Positions 1 through 8,969 of a DNA stretch of 64,000 nucleotides are shown in pieces. Numbering within the stretch: the stretch's first letter is position 1; every line of letters starts with the position of its first letter. The stretch comes from Tsuneonella aeria. Its GTDB lineage: Bacteria; Pseudomonadota; Alphaproteobacteria; Sphingomonadales; Sphingomonadaceae. A program made the position numbers and the translations under genes. Below the pieces are notes generated by a model. It was not told where the DNA came from, searched no databases, and worked only from the letters and a program-made list of their open reading frames with translations. Location: positions 1,178,001 to 1,242,000 of the forward strand of contig NZ_WTZA01000001.1 in NCBI RefSeq assembly GCF_009827495.1. The letters run 5' to 3'.

Positions 1-693
1 GCCCGCAGCGGCGCGCACCATATCGAAGCCGTGCCCCGGCTGACCGAGGCGGAAAGCCCGTTCGACTACGCCGCGCGGGCCCAAGTGCTGATCGTCACGG
101 ACATCCAGCGCGGCGACATTCCCGCGCTCGCCGGTGCGTACGGCCGGATCGTGGAGGCGTGCGGCGGCGGCGTGCTGGGCCTGTTCACCGCGATCCGGCG
201 GATGCGCGCGGTCTATGGCCGGATCGCCGACCGGCTCGCCCGCAGCGGGTTGCCGCTCTACGCCCAGCATGTCGACCCGATCGACACCGGCACGCTGGTG
301 GACATCTTCCGCGACGATCCCGCCGCCTCGCTCCTGGGCACCGACGCCCTGCGCGACGGGGTGGACGTGCCGGGCCATTCGCTGCGCTGCGTGGTGATGG
401 AACAGGTGCCATGGCCTCGCCCCACGATCCTCCACCGCGCGCGGCGGGCGGCGGGCGGCGGTTCGGCCTATGACGACCGGATCATCCGCGCGCGGCTGGC
501 ACAGGCGTTCGGGCGGCTGATCCGTTCGAAAGAGGATCGCGGCCACTTCATCGTCCTGTCGCCCGCGTTCCCCAGCCGCCTGCTCGGCGCCTTCCCGGCC
601 GGTACGCCCGTAGTCCGCTGCACGCTCGATGAGGCTTTACATCGGCTCGCCAACGGTGCCATCGCCCCGGTCACCACGCCCGCCGAAGGATGA
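1..693 (+). CDS. DinG-family ATP-dependent DNA helicase, C-terminal part (5' end outside window)
   Basis: The frame is open from base 1, so this is the C-terminal 230 residues of a longer gene. It matches the second helicase domain (helicase_C_2) of DinG/XPD-like superfamily 2 helicases: GGVLGLFTA, then a GVDVPG segment, then a PWPRP segment and the motif VI-like QAFGRLIRSKEDRG containing the arginine finger. Such proteins unwind DNA with ATP and often carry an Fe-S cluster in the missing N-terminal half. The stop at 691-693 is followed directly by the SixA-like gene. The family is clear. Whether it is DinG itself or a close paralogue cannot be told from the C-terminus. Confidence 0.8.
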   Translation, partial: ARSGAHHIEAVPRLTEAESPFDYAARAQVLIVTDIQRGDIPALAGAYGRIVEACGGGVLGLFTAIRRMRAVYGRIADRLARSGLPLYAQHVDPIDTGTLVDIFRDDPAASLLGTDALRDGVDVPGHSLRCVVMEQVPWPRPTILHRARRAAGGGSAYDDRIIRARLAQAFGRLIRSKEDRGHFIVLSPAFPSRLLGAFPAGTPVVRCTLDEALHRLANGAIAPVTTPAEG

Positions 694-699
694 CCTGAC

Positions 700-1227
700 C
701 TGCCCAAGCTGCTCGGCCTGCTGCGCCACGCGAAGTCCGACTGGGACGACATCGGCATGCGCGATTTCGATCGCGGCCTTAACGATCGCGGGCGCCGCGG
801 AGCGCGGCTGATCGGCGCGCATATCCGCGATCACGGCGTGGCCTGGGGCACGATCGTCGCCAGCCCCGCTGCCCGGGTGCAGCAGACCCTCGCCGAAGCG
901 ATCCCGGGCACCGAACCCCGATGGGACAAACGCGTCTATCTCGCCGACATCGATACCCTGTTCGAAGTACTGAAGGGCGCCGGACCGGCGGACGCCGTGC
1001 TGCTGGCGGGCCACAACCCCGGCCTGCAGGACCTGCTGCTGGCGCTGATCCCCCCGTCGGCGGAGAACGACCTGTTCGATGAAGCGGCGGTCAAGTTCCC
1101 CACGGCGACGTTCGCCATGCTCGAACTCGCGATCGACGACTGGGCGGGACTTGCCAGGGACTGCGGAAAGCTGATCCATTTCGCCCGCCCCCGCGACCTC
1201 GACCCGGCGCTGGGGCCTGAGGACTAG
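700..1227 (+). CDS. SixA-like histidine phosphatase (CTG start)
   Basis: Histidine-phosphatase superfamily protein, about 175 residues. The catalytic RHAKS motif lies at residues 9-13 and a second conserved His in the AGHNPG segment. This combination is typical of SixA-type phosphohistidine phosphatases. The first ATG (757) falls after RHAKS and would remove the active site. In-frame coding starts right after the helicase stop, and a CTG at 700 preceded by GAAGGA (684-690) is the best start, giving MPKLLGLLRHAKS. The spacing suggests co-transcription with the helicase gene. The substrate is unknown. Confidence 0.75.
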   Translation: MPKLLGLLRHAKSDWDDIGMRDFDRGLNDRGRRGARLIGAHIRDHGVAWGTIVASPAARVQQTLAEAIPGTEPRWDKRVYLADIDTLFEVLKGAGPADAVLLAGHNPGLQDLLLALIPPSAENDLFDEAAVKFPTATFAMLELAIDDWAGLARDCGKLIHFARPRDLDPALGPED

Positions 1228-1432
1228 GGAACGGCTCCCATGCGCCGGGCGCGATAGCATCGACAAAGGCGCAGGTATCGCTTCACCGATCGCCCGGTTG
1301 GGAATCGCCGTGCGGATCGTGCGGATGAAGGGAAGTGCTGGTGCCCGATGAGGGACGAAGATGGGCACTCTAATCATTGGCGAATTTTCGTCAGTCAACC
1401 TCGCTGACGTCCGCCTTGCGCCCCCAACTCTG

Positions 1433-1651
1433 TCATTCGGCAACCAGTTCGAGGAACTCGAAAGCGGACGCCACTCGGATACGCTCGGAGCGACAGTTAT
1501 GTCGGACCATCCGGAACGTCTCCTTATAAGCCCGGCCTAGCCCAAGTTGCCCTTCGTTCACCAAGCCAGAAATCGGCACGTGAATGACCGGGGTGTTGGA
1601 CGTTGAAGACTGACCGGAATCTCCCTTCGGCTCGCCGAAAGCGGCCGTTGG
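1433..1651 (-). pseudogene. Possible C-terminal fragment of an unknown protein
   Basis: An open minus-strand frame of 72 codons runs from just after an in-frame TGA (1652-1654) to a TGA at 1433-1435 and has no ATG near its beginning. The encoded residues look protein-like (HVPISGLVNEGQLGLGRAYK, ending in FEFLELVAE) and the codons are plausible for this genome. It is co-oriented with the truncated gene immediately upstream. It may be the tail of a gene damaged by rearrangement, or a short GTG-started gene. Function not recognised; weak call. Confidence 0.25.
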
Positions 1652-1685
1652 TCAAGGTGAGCTTCATGCCAGCGATGCGACCGCA

Positions 1686-2192
1686 CTACATTTCGATCCA
1701 GAGGTGATCGAGCCGAATACCTGCAAGCCCCGAACTGCGAGGGTGAGCAGAAGCGAGGCCCGCCACGCGCGATGGCGGATCATACTCTAGGAGCGACAGC
1801 TTGTCGGCGGCAGACCAGCCCTCGACGGCGTCGCTTTCGAGACCGTCGATCCAGTCGTCGAGCTGGACCGCCCACGAAGGGATGTCTCGCTCCTGCACGT
1901 AGGCGATCATCGCCGCCCGATCGTGCGACGAACCGTGATGTCCCGCCTTGAAGCGTTGCACGCCGCCGGTCGTGCTGAAGCGGCTGTAGAGATATTCGCG
2001 CTCGTCCCGCTTGTGGCCCGTGGGAGTTGGGAGCCGCTTGCATTCGATCGGCAGGAGCGTTTGGTACTCGGTATATTCGCGGCCTTCGATCCAGATGACC
2101 GAGCCGCTCGGCGCGACGGCGAGGTCGATCGCGCGCCGGCCATCGGCGGCGTCAGGCTCTTCGCGCCGCGCGCCCGGATCCGACCTGACCGG
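1686..2192 (-). pseudogene. N-terminally truncated nuclease-like protein
   Basis: The last ~150 residues look genuine: a SVIWIEGREY strand, LLPIECKRL (a strand-turn typical of PD-(D/E)XK nucleases, with the E-x-K pair), then a YLYSRFSTTGGVQRF stretch with the GGVQRF seen in restriction-like or plasmid-mobilisation proteins. Upstream of about 2160-2190 the frame stays open but reads antisense to the plus-strand gene that starts at 2194, so the natural N-terminus is missing. The 5' end given is approximate. I read it as the remnant of a larger nuclease gene cut by rearrangement. The nuclease assignment rests on motif resemblance only. Confidence 0.4.
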
Positions 2193-2193
2193 G

Positions 2194-2598
2194 ATGATGA
2201 CAAACCTGGGACGCTTGCCGATCGAAGCGGCTAACCAGGCGCCCGCGCTCGCGCTGCTCGACAAGCTGGAAGCAATGCTGGCCCGTCCGCCGATCGATAT
2301 CACCACCCATCCGCAGCTGGAGGAAGCCCGCACCCGCAACCTCCGGGCCCAGCGGATGTACGCCGTCTCGAGGGCCGGCAATAGCGACGTCCGCCAAGGT
2401 CCCGACAGCATCAACCCGGCCATGATGGTCGCCCATCTTGCCCGCATGGCGGGCGGTGCGGCCCTCGCCATCGCGGATGTTTGCTTCGAGCCGGATCTCC
2501 ACCAGCAGGCGGTCGCCGCGTGGCATCGCTGGAGTGACGCGCTGTTCGCTCAGTGGCAGCTGTTGCCAGCGACCGTCACGGGCCCGTCGGGCGCCTGA
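2194..2598 (+). CDS. Hypothetical protein, 134 aa
   Basis: Starts at the ATGATG at 2194; the frame is open further upstream but that part lies over the truncated minus-strand gene. The protein is mostly helical, with a conserved-looking centre (LLDKLEAMLARPPIDITTHPQLEEAR) and a C-terminal HQQAVAAWHRWSDALFAQW helix. No family recognised. It is co-oriented with the exonuclease gene 73 bases downstream, and both could be remains of a mobile or conjugative region. The start lacks a clear Shine-Dalgarno sequence, so it too may be 5'-truncated. Confidence 0.45.
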   Translation: MMTNLGRLPIEAANQAPALALLDKLEAMLARPPIDITTHPQLEEARTRNLRAQRMYAVSRAGNSDVRQGPDSINPAMMVAHLARMAGGAALAIADVCFEPDLHQQAVAAWHRWSDALFAQWQLLPATVTGPSGA

Positions 2599-2671
2599 TC
2601 CGACGCAACCCACAACCTGACACGCGCCGGGGGCCGCCATCGCGCGGCCCCGGCGCATCTGGAGACCATCC

Positions 2672-3490
2672 ATGCAAAATCTCGAGCACCTCGAGGCGCG
2701 GCTTCAAGGCGAAGCCAAGGCCTTCACCGCGCGTCGTACCTCTCCCCGGCGATACATCGTCTTCGACATTGAATACGTCTATGATCGGGTGGGGCAGGAG
2801 CGCGCCGACCGTCACGCGGGGGAACAGCAGGCGGTCAACGACAATGCCGGGGACGCCTTCAAAGTGCGCTGGCCGTTCCACCGGGTTGGCTGCATCGTCG
2901 CCCTGGCGATCGCCGTCCTGCCCTCCGGCACAGTGGAGGTCGAGGCGCTCAAGACCTGGTCGCGGCCCGAGATGACCGAAGCCGCCCTCGTTCAGGCCTT
3001 CAGTGCCTTCGTTGCCGCCCGCCCTGGCGCGATGCCGGTGACCTGGGGTGGGGAGTGCAAGGACCTGCCCTCACTCCTGGCCATTGCGATGCGCGAAGGA
3101 ATCGCACTGCCACCTTCGGTCGGTGACCCGCATTGGAAACACGGGCGCATCGACCTGTGCACGCTGCTGTGCGGGAAGGCGAAGAACGTTCACCTCAACG
3201 AGTATGCCCACGCCCAGGGGCTGCCCGCCAAGCTGATGACGAAGAGGGAGCTGGGCAAGGTCGCTGAGCGTGGTCGGTGGTCCGCAGTCCGCCAGCACTG
3301 CGAGGTCGACGTTACGATCGAAGCCATGGTGCTCGTCCGCTGGCTGCTGGCAACGGGGCAACTGAAGGGGACGCGCGCCGCCGTCGATGCCGCGATAGTC
3401 GACCGGGTATCCCAGCTGCGACCCTACCGCCCCGAGCTGCTCCAGGCGATCGCCGGGTTCGGGAGTGTGGGTCTCGACCGGGCTGCGTGA
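2672..3490 (+). CDS. Predicted 3'-5' exonuclease related to the PolB exonuclease domain
   Basis: The 272-residue protein has FDIEYVYD at 31-38 (the D-x-E pair of the ExoI motif), a WGGECKDLPSLL segment in the ExoII position, and IDLCTLL plus CEVDVTIEAMVLVRWL toward the C-terminus. This matches the stand-alone DnaQ-like family named DNA_pol_B_exo2. Such proteins are predicted to degrade single-stranded or mismatched 3' ends, and are often found on mobile elements. The ATG at 2672 is preceded by GGAGACC. Its neighbours are a truncated nuclease-like gene and an unknown gene, consistent with a degraded mobile segment. Confidence 0.7.
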   Translation: MQNLEHLEARLQGEAKAFTARRTSPRRYIVFDIEYVYDRVGQERADRHAGEQQAVNDNAGDAFKVRWPFHRVGCIVALAIAVLPSGTVEVEALKTWSRPEMTEAALVQAFSAFVAARPGAMPVTWGGECKDLPSLLAIAMREGIALPPSVGDPHWKHGRIDLCTLLCGKAKNVHLNEYAHAQGLPAKLMTKRELGKVAERGRWSAVRQHCEVDVTIEAMVLVRWLLATGQLKGTRAAVDAAIVDRVSQLRPYRPELLQAIAGFGSVGLDRAA

Positions 3491-4181
3491 ATGAGGGTGA
3501 AACGATTATGCCGCATCGGTTGGCGGGGGGGCGGTAAGGGCTGCGCGGCAATTCCGTTCGCTGCCCTGCGCTGACATAAAATGCTTGCCTTCGCGAACCG
3601 CGACCATAAATCCGCCCTACCGCGCTCCCCACCGCCAGCCGTTGGCGGCCTGACTTGCCTCAAGGAAGCGCTCAACCGTCGCTGCCGGGCATTACCGCAT
3701 CGACCGTCGAGAGAAGCGAGTCATGAAAGTATTGCGGGCCGGATATTGCCCCCACGCTGCACGATCGCCTCTCCGAAAGGCTTGTCATGCGCATCAACCC
3801 ACGCACCAATACCACACAGCCTGAACTACGATCTGACCAACAAATTCAGACACCGTGTCCGAATTTCGCACGCAAATCGTATGCTAAGGACGAGGCCTCC
3901 AAGCCTCCTCGGCAGATCGGCGTAGCTGACTGTCCGATCATTGCGAGTAACTTGTCAGAACAGTCGGAAGCAGCCGGTGCTCAAAGCCGCGTAATCGTTC
4001 CAACGCCCGCGCTCTGCGCAAACAGGCTTCTCGCGGGAGAATTGTGCGAGCGCCCTCTGCCAACGCTGTACGAAACTCTATCCCTATGGCGCTTTAGCAA
4101 CAATCGGGCGGTTGCCACGCCTTGCGCCGTTCAACCCTAGGCCGATACAATCGCTGTAGTGCTCCACGCGGTGTTTTGCCT
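3491..4181. other. Intergenic region, no supported gene
   Basis: About 690 bases. Plus-strand open frames exist (for example 3787-4140), but their composition is low-complexity and they match no domain I know. GAGGC...GCCTC near 3894-3910 can form a short hairpin. The region separates mobile-element-like debris from the catabolic cluster and may hold the promoter of the sulfotransferase gene. Confidence 0.4.
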
Positions 4182-5330
4182 ATGATTGATTGTGCCTATC
4201 TGCTCGATGAAGCGCGAAGGCGTACCGGACTGGCGGACTTCGGTGATGAATGGCCGCTCGAGAACTGCCGCGAGTTTCTGCGTGTCTTGCAGAACGATCA
4301 ACGCTTGAGCGCGGCCGGCCTGGAAGGGGCCACAATGATGGTCGCACAGGCGTTCGACAATCGCCTGCGCCATATCGAGCTACTGAAGCGGAATCCGGAG
4401 ATCTTCGAAGAAAGAATCGACGTTGCCGCCGTCATTGCAAGCCTTCCCCGCACCGGCAGCACACTGCTTCACCGGATGCTCGCGGCCACCCCGGCGCTGA
4501 CCGCGCCCATCTGGTTCGAGACGCAGAACTACGCGCCTTTCCCAGGCGAAGAGCGTGGCCACAATACGGTTCGGAAGCAATGGGCGCAGGCCTATCTAGA
4601 CCAGATTCTCGCGGCGATGCCGGAATTGCCCTCGATACATCCTCTTGCCGTCGATGCGGCGGATGAGGAAATCCCTGCAATGGGGCTGCTGTTCTCAAGC
4701 CTGCAGATCGAGGGAACCTACTTCGTTCCCGAATTCTCGAACTGGCTCACGCGACACAGCCGCAAACGAGTCTATCCCGAGCTGCGGTCAATCCTCCAGT
4801 CGTGGCAATGGCAGGAGCCTTCGCGCGCGGGTCTGAAGTGGGTCCTGAAAACGCCCGGGCATCTGCTGGCGCTTGACGCCGTTGCCGAAACCTTTCCCGA
4901 CGCCCTCATCGTGATGACTCATCGCGATCCGGTCGACATTCTGCCTTCCTTCGCGAGTCTGACATCCCAGTTCTACCAGGCGACGGGCAATTACGATCCG
5001 CGCGAAATCGGCGATTTCTGGCTTGAGCGGCTCGGAACCCTCCTCGACACGTTCCTCGACATGCGGGCGACGCTCGGAGAGGGGCGGTTTCACGATGTGC
5101 GATACGAAGACTTGCTTGCCGATCCCGTAAGCGAAGGTCTGCAAATCCTCGAGCGCGCGCAAGTGAGTGTGCCGGGCGCCGAAAGCGCCATGCGGCAGTG
5201 GCTGGCCGGTAACAGCCGCGGGCAGCGTCCGCCGCACCAGTACTCGGTCGAGGAGTTCGGATTGACCGAGGATCGCATTCGTGAGCGCTTCTCGCGATAC
5301 AGGGAGCGGTTCATCGATAGTCCGCAATGA
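4182..5330 (+). CDS. Sulfotransferase family protein
   Basis: 382 residues from the ATG at 4182 (MIDCAYLLDEA); an upstream in-frame ATG at 4122 would add a non-conserved leader. The 5'-PSB/PAPS-binding loop ASLPRTGSTLLHRML lies near residue 87, the GLKWVLKTPGHLLALD segment near 220, and the 3'-PB-like THRDPVDILPSF follows. The body matches the bacterial Sulfotransfer_3 family, which transfers sulfate from PAPS to hydroxyl groups. The stop overlaps the next ATG (ATGA), so it is coupled to the EthD gene. In sphingomonads this family clusters with steroid or aromatic degradation genes and TonB receptors; the substrate here is unknown. Confidence 0.7.
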   Translation: MIDCAYLLDEARRRTGLADFGDEWPLENCREFLRVLQNDQRLSAAGLEGATMMVAQAFDNRLRHIELLKRNPEIFEERIDVAAVIASLPRTGSTLLHRMLAATPALTAPIWFETQNYAPFPGEERGHNTVRKQWAQAYLDQILAAMPELPSIHPLAVDAADEEIPAMGLLFSSLQIEGTYFVPEFSNWLTRHSRKRVYPELRSILQSWQWQEPSRAGLKWVLKTPGHLLALDAVAETFPDALIVMTHRDPVDILPSFASLTSQFYQATGNYDPREIGDFWLERLGTLLDTFLDMRATLGEGRFHDVRYEDLLADPVSEGLQILERAQVSVPGAESAMRQWLAGNSRGQRPPHQYSVEEFGLTEDRIRERFSRYRERFIDSPQ

Positions 5331-5896
5331 AGAGCATTGCCTTCATCGCGCGCCCGCCGGCCATGACCCAGCGCGAGTTCGTTACCTACTACGAGACGAC
5401 CCACGCACCCCTGGCGTCGCGACTGCTGGGCTTCGAGCGCTATCGTCGCAATCATGTCCTCTCGGGCGACTTGCTCGGGTTCGCATCGCTGCCCGAATTC
5501 TGGAGCGATGGCGTGACGGTCGCGCAGGCGATGGCCGGGGCTGCGGGAGACGAGCTTCGTGACGACGAACTGCGCTTCATGGACAAGCCCCGGAATCGTG
5601 CGGCGCTGGCAGAGCCGTCCACGACAGGAAGTGCCCAAGGCGAGCAAAGCGCCATCCTGATGAGCGGAGCGGGTGACCGCGAGGCGTTGGCGCAGGTGGT
5701 CCGCGAGGCCGAGGGGCAGCTCGATTGGCTGGAGCCCTTCGATGCCCGCCCGCTTCCGTGCACCGCGATCGGGTTCGTACCCGCGGCGCATCGGCTGAAG
5801 CTGCCGTCTGGCTGGGAACTACTCGGCCGCGGCGAGGTCCTGCGCATCGAGGGCGGCGGAGGACCCCCGGGACCGCAAGTGACGGCGAAATTCTGA
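5327..5896 (+). CDS. EthD-domain protein
   Basis: 189 residues. The N-terminus (MKSIAFIARPPAMTQREFVTYY...THAPLASRL..FERYRRNH) matches the EthD/ferredoxin-like alpha-beta barrel fold, in which the Y-x2-x-HAPL signature is typical. A second weaker repeat begins near SGAGDREALAQVVREAEGQLDW, suggesting a duplicated domain. EthD-like proteins accompany degradation enzymes and transporters, but their biochemical role is usually unknown. Start codon ATG at 5327 overlaps the sulfotransferase stop. The 3' end overlaps the convergent AraC-type regulator gene by 78 bases. Confidence 0.65.
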   Translation: MKSIAFIARPPAMTQREFVTYYETTHAPLASRLLGFERYRRNHVLSGDLLGFASLPEFWSDGVTVAQAMAGAAGDELRDDELRFMDKPRNRAALAEPSTTGSAQGEQSAILMSGAGDREALAQVVREAEGQLDWLEPFDARPLPCTAIGFVPAAHRLKLPSGWELLGRGEVLRIEGGGGPPGPQVTAKF

Positions 5897-6802
5897 CGGC
5901 GTCACGTTGAAGTGTCGCCGGAAGGCATGGGCGAAGCTGGCCTGGCTGACAAAGCCGACCTGGGACGATATCCTCTTGATCGGGATCTGCGATGCGAGCA
6001 GCTGACGAGCGCGCTCGAACCGCACTCGATCGATATATCCCATAACTGTTTCGCCAGTCGAAGCCTTGAACACGCGCATCAGGTGACGCCCGCTGATCCC
6101 GCACATATCCGCCAATTCCGCCAATTCGGGCGGCGCGCCTTCCTGCATCACGCGGGTCTCCATGCGGCGCAACTGCCACGGCGCCAGCCGCATGCCGCGC
6201 GAGGAGGGCTGGCTGGCAAGGTGCCTGACCAGCTCGCCCAGCGCGACGAGCGCCAGTCCGCTCAACAAGGTCGCCTGGGCCAGATCCCTGCGGCCTATTT
6301 CGATCGACATCCGGGTGAAGGTATCCTGCAGCCCGGTGGAACGGATATCGGCCCACCGATCGAAGCTGATGGTATCGAGCGCCTGGGCAATGCTCGGCAT
6401 GCGGCGCCATACTTCGGTATCGAAGCGCAGGATGATCATTTCGCGCCGTCCACTCGGAGGAGAGAACACGTGCAGTGGCGTGTCTGGCGGCAGCGCAAGG
6501 ACTGAGCCGAACGGGCGGAACGAGCGGTGCGAAACTGGATCATCAAACGTACCCAGCGCGGCCCTATCGCTCGTGGGCAGCATGTATACGAGCGTCGGCT
6601 TCGATATCTGATGGAACCGGCGATAACCGCTGCCCGCGTCCTGCTGGAGGTGTTCGACCTCGATTCCGTCCAGTCGAATCCTGGCGGTAGCGCGATACCG
6701 AGCGTCGTCTGCCACTGCTGCATCTCCGGTTTGCCTCCTTTTCGTAGCTGCCGGGCGGAGCGGTGTCGAACCGGAAATGTCGCTCTGGCGACAATCTGAC
6801 AT
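5819..6802 (-). CDS. AraC-family transcriptional regulator
   Basis: 327 residues from the ATG at 6802. The frame continues upstream but there reads antisense to the divergent gene. The C-terminal ~100 residues form the double helix-turn-helix of AraC/XylS: ELADMCGISGRHLMRVFKASTG, then IKRISSQVGFVSQASFAHAFRRHFNVTPSEFRR. The N-terminal ~200 residues resemble the AraC-binding-like domain of OruR/ArgR-type members. It is divergent from the 6878 gene across a 75-base gap, so it probably controls that operon and perhaps the sulfotransferase pair. Its 3' end overlaps the EthD gene tail-to-tail by 78 bases. Effector unknown. Confidence 0.85.
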   Translation of the reverse strand: MSDCRQSDISGSTPLRPAATKRRQTGDAAVADDARYRATARIRLDGIEVEHLQQDAGSGYRRFHQISKPTLVYMLPTSDRAALGTFDDPVSHRSFRPFGSVLALPPDTPLHVFSPPSGRREMIILRFDTEVWRRMPSIAQALDTISFDRWADIRSTGLQDTFTRMSIEIGRRDLAQATLLSGLALVALGELVRHLASQPSSRGMRLAPWQLRRMETRVMQEGAPPELAELADMCGISGRHLMRVFKASTGETVMGYIDRVRFERARQLLASQIPIKRISSQVGFVSQASFAHAFRRHFNVTPSEFRRHLRSRGSSAALDAQDLAAAE

Positions 6803-6877
6803 TCGTGAACTGTACTCCTCGATAGCGACCGCGTTGCGATCCGATAGTCTGCTTGTGCCATTTCGAGGGAGAGGTGT

Positions 6878-8116
6878 GTGAGTAACCCGATTGCGACGCG
6901 CGAGCAGGCCGAATTCGAGGAGCTCGCTCTGCGTGTGCTTGCCGATCCGCGAATGCAGGAGGTCATCGAGGACCGGCGGAAGTATTGGCTGGAGAAGGCG
7001 CAGCCCAACGCGGAAATGCGCGAAGCATTCGAGACGAAGTACGACGAAGTCGTTTTCGGGGCGATTATCTGGTCGCTCAACTCCGATCCCGAACGCCCGG
7101 CGGTCGTTACCATCAGCCGGATTCCGCATCAGCTCGACGGGCAACACATTCCGGGTTCGCGCTGGGGCCTCGATAACCCCGATTCTGTCTACCGCGTCAT
7201 TCCGATCAGCGGCGACGAGCGGTACGTTATTCGCGGGCGGGTTTCTCAACCGCGCCTATCGGAAAACTATTTCACGCTGTGGGACGACCGCATGGGGACC
7301 GTCGATGTCCTCGACGGCAAGTCGCTCACCCTGGATGCCGATGGCCGCTTCGAGATCTTCGTCGACAGCGATCCGGCTGGCGATCGAGCAAACCACATCC
7401 GCTCCGCACCCGGCGCCAAGGAGTTCTACATTCGCGACGTGATCGCCGACTGGAGCGCTGAGCGTCCGAACGAACTGTCGATCGAACCGCTCGGGGGCGC
7501 ACCGGCCAAACCCGCTGCCACGTTCGACGAGCAGGTTGCCGCCGCGCAGGAGATGTTGACGCGCAACATTGACAACACGATGCGCTGGAATGCGCAGGCG
7601 ACGGAGAAGCGCGTCAATGCATTCGATTTCACGATCGATCGAGACAGCGACGGCGCGCTCCGCAACCAGATTTACGTCATGGGGCATTTCGACGTCGGCG
7701 ACGACCGGGCGATGATCATCGAGGTCGGCCTGGGCGGCGCCGGATACTTCCTCGCCCCCATCACCAATATCTGGGGCACGACCAACGATATCGTCCATCG
7801 CACGTCGAGCCTCAACCTGACGCAAGTCGATAACGCTGGCGACGACACGCTAACGCTGGTCCTGTCGAAGCGCGATCCGGGGGTGTGGAACTGGCTGGAT
7901 CCATGCGACATGGGAACCGGCATCCTCACGCTGCGCTGGGCTGAATTCGCAGACGGGCGCCCGGGCGAGGGATTTGGCGCGAAGGGCCGCGTGGTCGACT
8001 TGGCCGATCTGCCAAGAGAACTGGGCGAAGGCCACAGGACCGTGACCCCGGAGGAGCGCGCCGAGCAGCAACGCGCGCGCGCTGAAAGCTATCTCTGGCG
8101 GGTGGCCGAAGGATGA
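6878..8116 (+). CDS. DUF1214-like conserved protein
   Basis: 412 residues from a GTG start with a good ribosome site (GAGGGAGAGG just upstream). Two beta-rich segments follow an N-terminal helical region: RYVIRGRVSQPRLSENYFTLWDD near 120, and a C-terminal part with GDDTLTLVLSKRDPGVWNWLDP. The pattern, including the WNWLDP segment, resembles the DUF1214 family found beside SDRs and sulfotransferases in sphingomonad catabolic clusters. Function unknown. The stop overlaps the SDR start as ATGA (8113). The nearby divergent AraC gene probably regulates it. Confidence 0.5.
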   Translation: MSNPIATREQAEFEELALRVLADPRMQEVIEDRRKYWLEKAQPNAEMREAFETKYDEVVFGAIIWSLNSDPERPAVVTISRIPHQLDGQHIPGSRWGLDNPDSVYRVIPISGDERYVIRGRVSQPRLSENYFTLWDDRMGTVDVLDGKSLTLDADGRFEIFVDSDPAGDRANHIRSAPGAKEFYIRDVIADWSAERPNELSIEPLGGAPAKPAATFDEQVAAAQEMLTRNIDNTMRWNAQATEKRVNAFDFTIDRDSDGALRNQIYVMGHFDVGDDRAMIIEVGLGGAGYFLAPITNIWGTTNDIVHRTSSLNLTQVDNAGDDTLTLVLSKRDPGVWNWLDPCDMGTGILTLRWAEFADGRPGEGFGAKGRVVDLADLPRELGEGHRTVTPEERAEQQRARAESYLWRVAEG

Positions 8117-8943
8117 GTGCGACCTGGCTCATAACGGGATGCTCCACCGGCATCGGGCGAGAAATCGCCATCGCCGCGCTCGAGGCGGGCAACCGCGTCG
8201 CGGTTACCGCGCGCAAGCCGGGTGACGTGGCCGATATCGTCGAACGTTTCGGAGATCGTGCGAAAGCCATCGCGCTCGACGTATCGCGACCCGAATCCGT
8301 GCGTGACGCCCTTGAGGTCACCCGCGAGTGGGCGGGCAACGTGGAAGTGCTCGTCAACAATGCGGGCTACGGATACATCTCGTCGATTGAGGAAGGGTCC
8401 GAGGCCAAGGTCAAGGACTTGTTCGAAGTAAACTTCTTCGGTGCGCTGCGTCTCATCCAGGCCGTCCTGCCAGCGATGCGAGCGGCGCGTTCGGGACGCA
8501 TCATCAACATTTCCTCGCTTGCGGGCCGCATTTCGAACCCCGCGACGGGTTTCTACAGCTCCAGCAAATTTGCCATGGAAGCCATGAGCGAAGCTTTGGC
8601 GCGTGAGGTGGAATCGCTAGGCATTCGCGTAACGGCCCTGGCCCCCGGCATGTTCAGGAGCGATTTCTCGGGTCGTTCGCTCACGACGGGCGATGCGAGC
8701 ATCGAGGACTACCGCGATGGCGTGCACGCCCGGATGGAGCTGGTCAAATCGGTCGACGGCAGGCAGGCCGGCGACCCGGCCAAGCTCGCCGAGATGGTGG
8801 TCAAGCTCGCGGAAATGGCGGCGCCCCCCCTGCAGCTGATCGCCGGTCCCGACGCGTTGGCCGCGATCACCGCTCGAATGGCCGAAAAACAAGCCTCGAT
8901 GGAGCAATTTAGCGAATGGAGCTCCTCTACCAATTTTGACTAG
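8113..8943 (+). CDS. Short-chain dehydrogenase/reductase
   Basis: 276 residues, classical SDR fold. NAD(P)-binding TGCSTGIG is at residues 8-15, NNAGYG near 80, the catalytic Ser in NISSLAG, and YSSSK (Tyr-x3-Lys) near 150. The AR-K segment after beta-2 (VTARKPGDV) suggests NADP(H), by the usual rule. It oxidises or reduces a hydroxyl/carbonyl on an unknown substrate. It is translationally coupled to the DUF1214-like gene and lies 26 bases before the TonB receptor gene, so these are likely one catabolic operon. Confidence 0.85.
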   Translation: MSATWLITGCSTGIGREIAIAALEAGNRVAVTARKPGDVADIVERFGDRAKAIALDVSRPESVRDALEVTREWAGNVEVLVNNAGYGYISSIEEGSEAKVKDLFEVNFFGALRLIQAVLPAMRAARSGRIINISSLAGRISNPATGFYSSSKFAMEAMSEALAREVESLGIRVTALAPGMFRSDFSGRSLTTGDASIEDYRDGVHARMELVKSVDGRQAGDPAKLAEMVVKLAEMAAPPLQLIAGPDALAAITARMAEKQASMEQFSEWSSSTNFD

Positions 8944-8969
8944 CGGCCTGGCAGCACGGGAGAGAACAG

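Noticed and set aside
637..1443. Long minus-strand open frame over the SixA-like gene
   Set aside because: It is antisense to a gene with clear catalytic motifs, and its arginine-rich residues match no family.
3787..4140. Plus-strand 117-codon frame before the sulfotransferase
   Set aside because: No domain, mixed low-complexity composition, no ribosome site; treated as intergenic.
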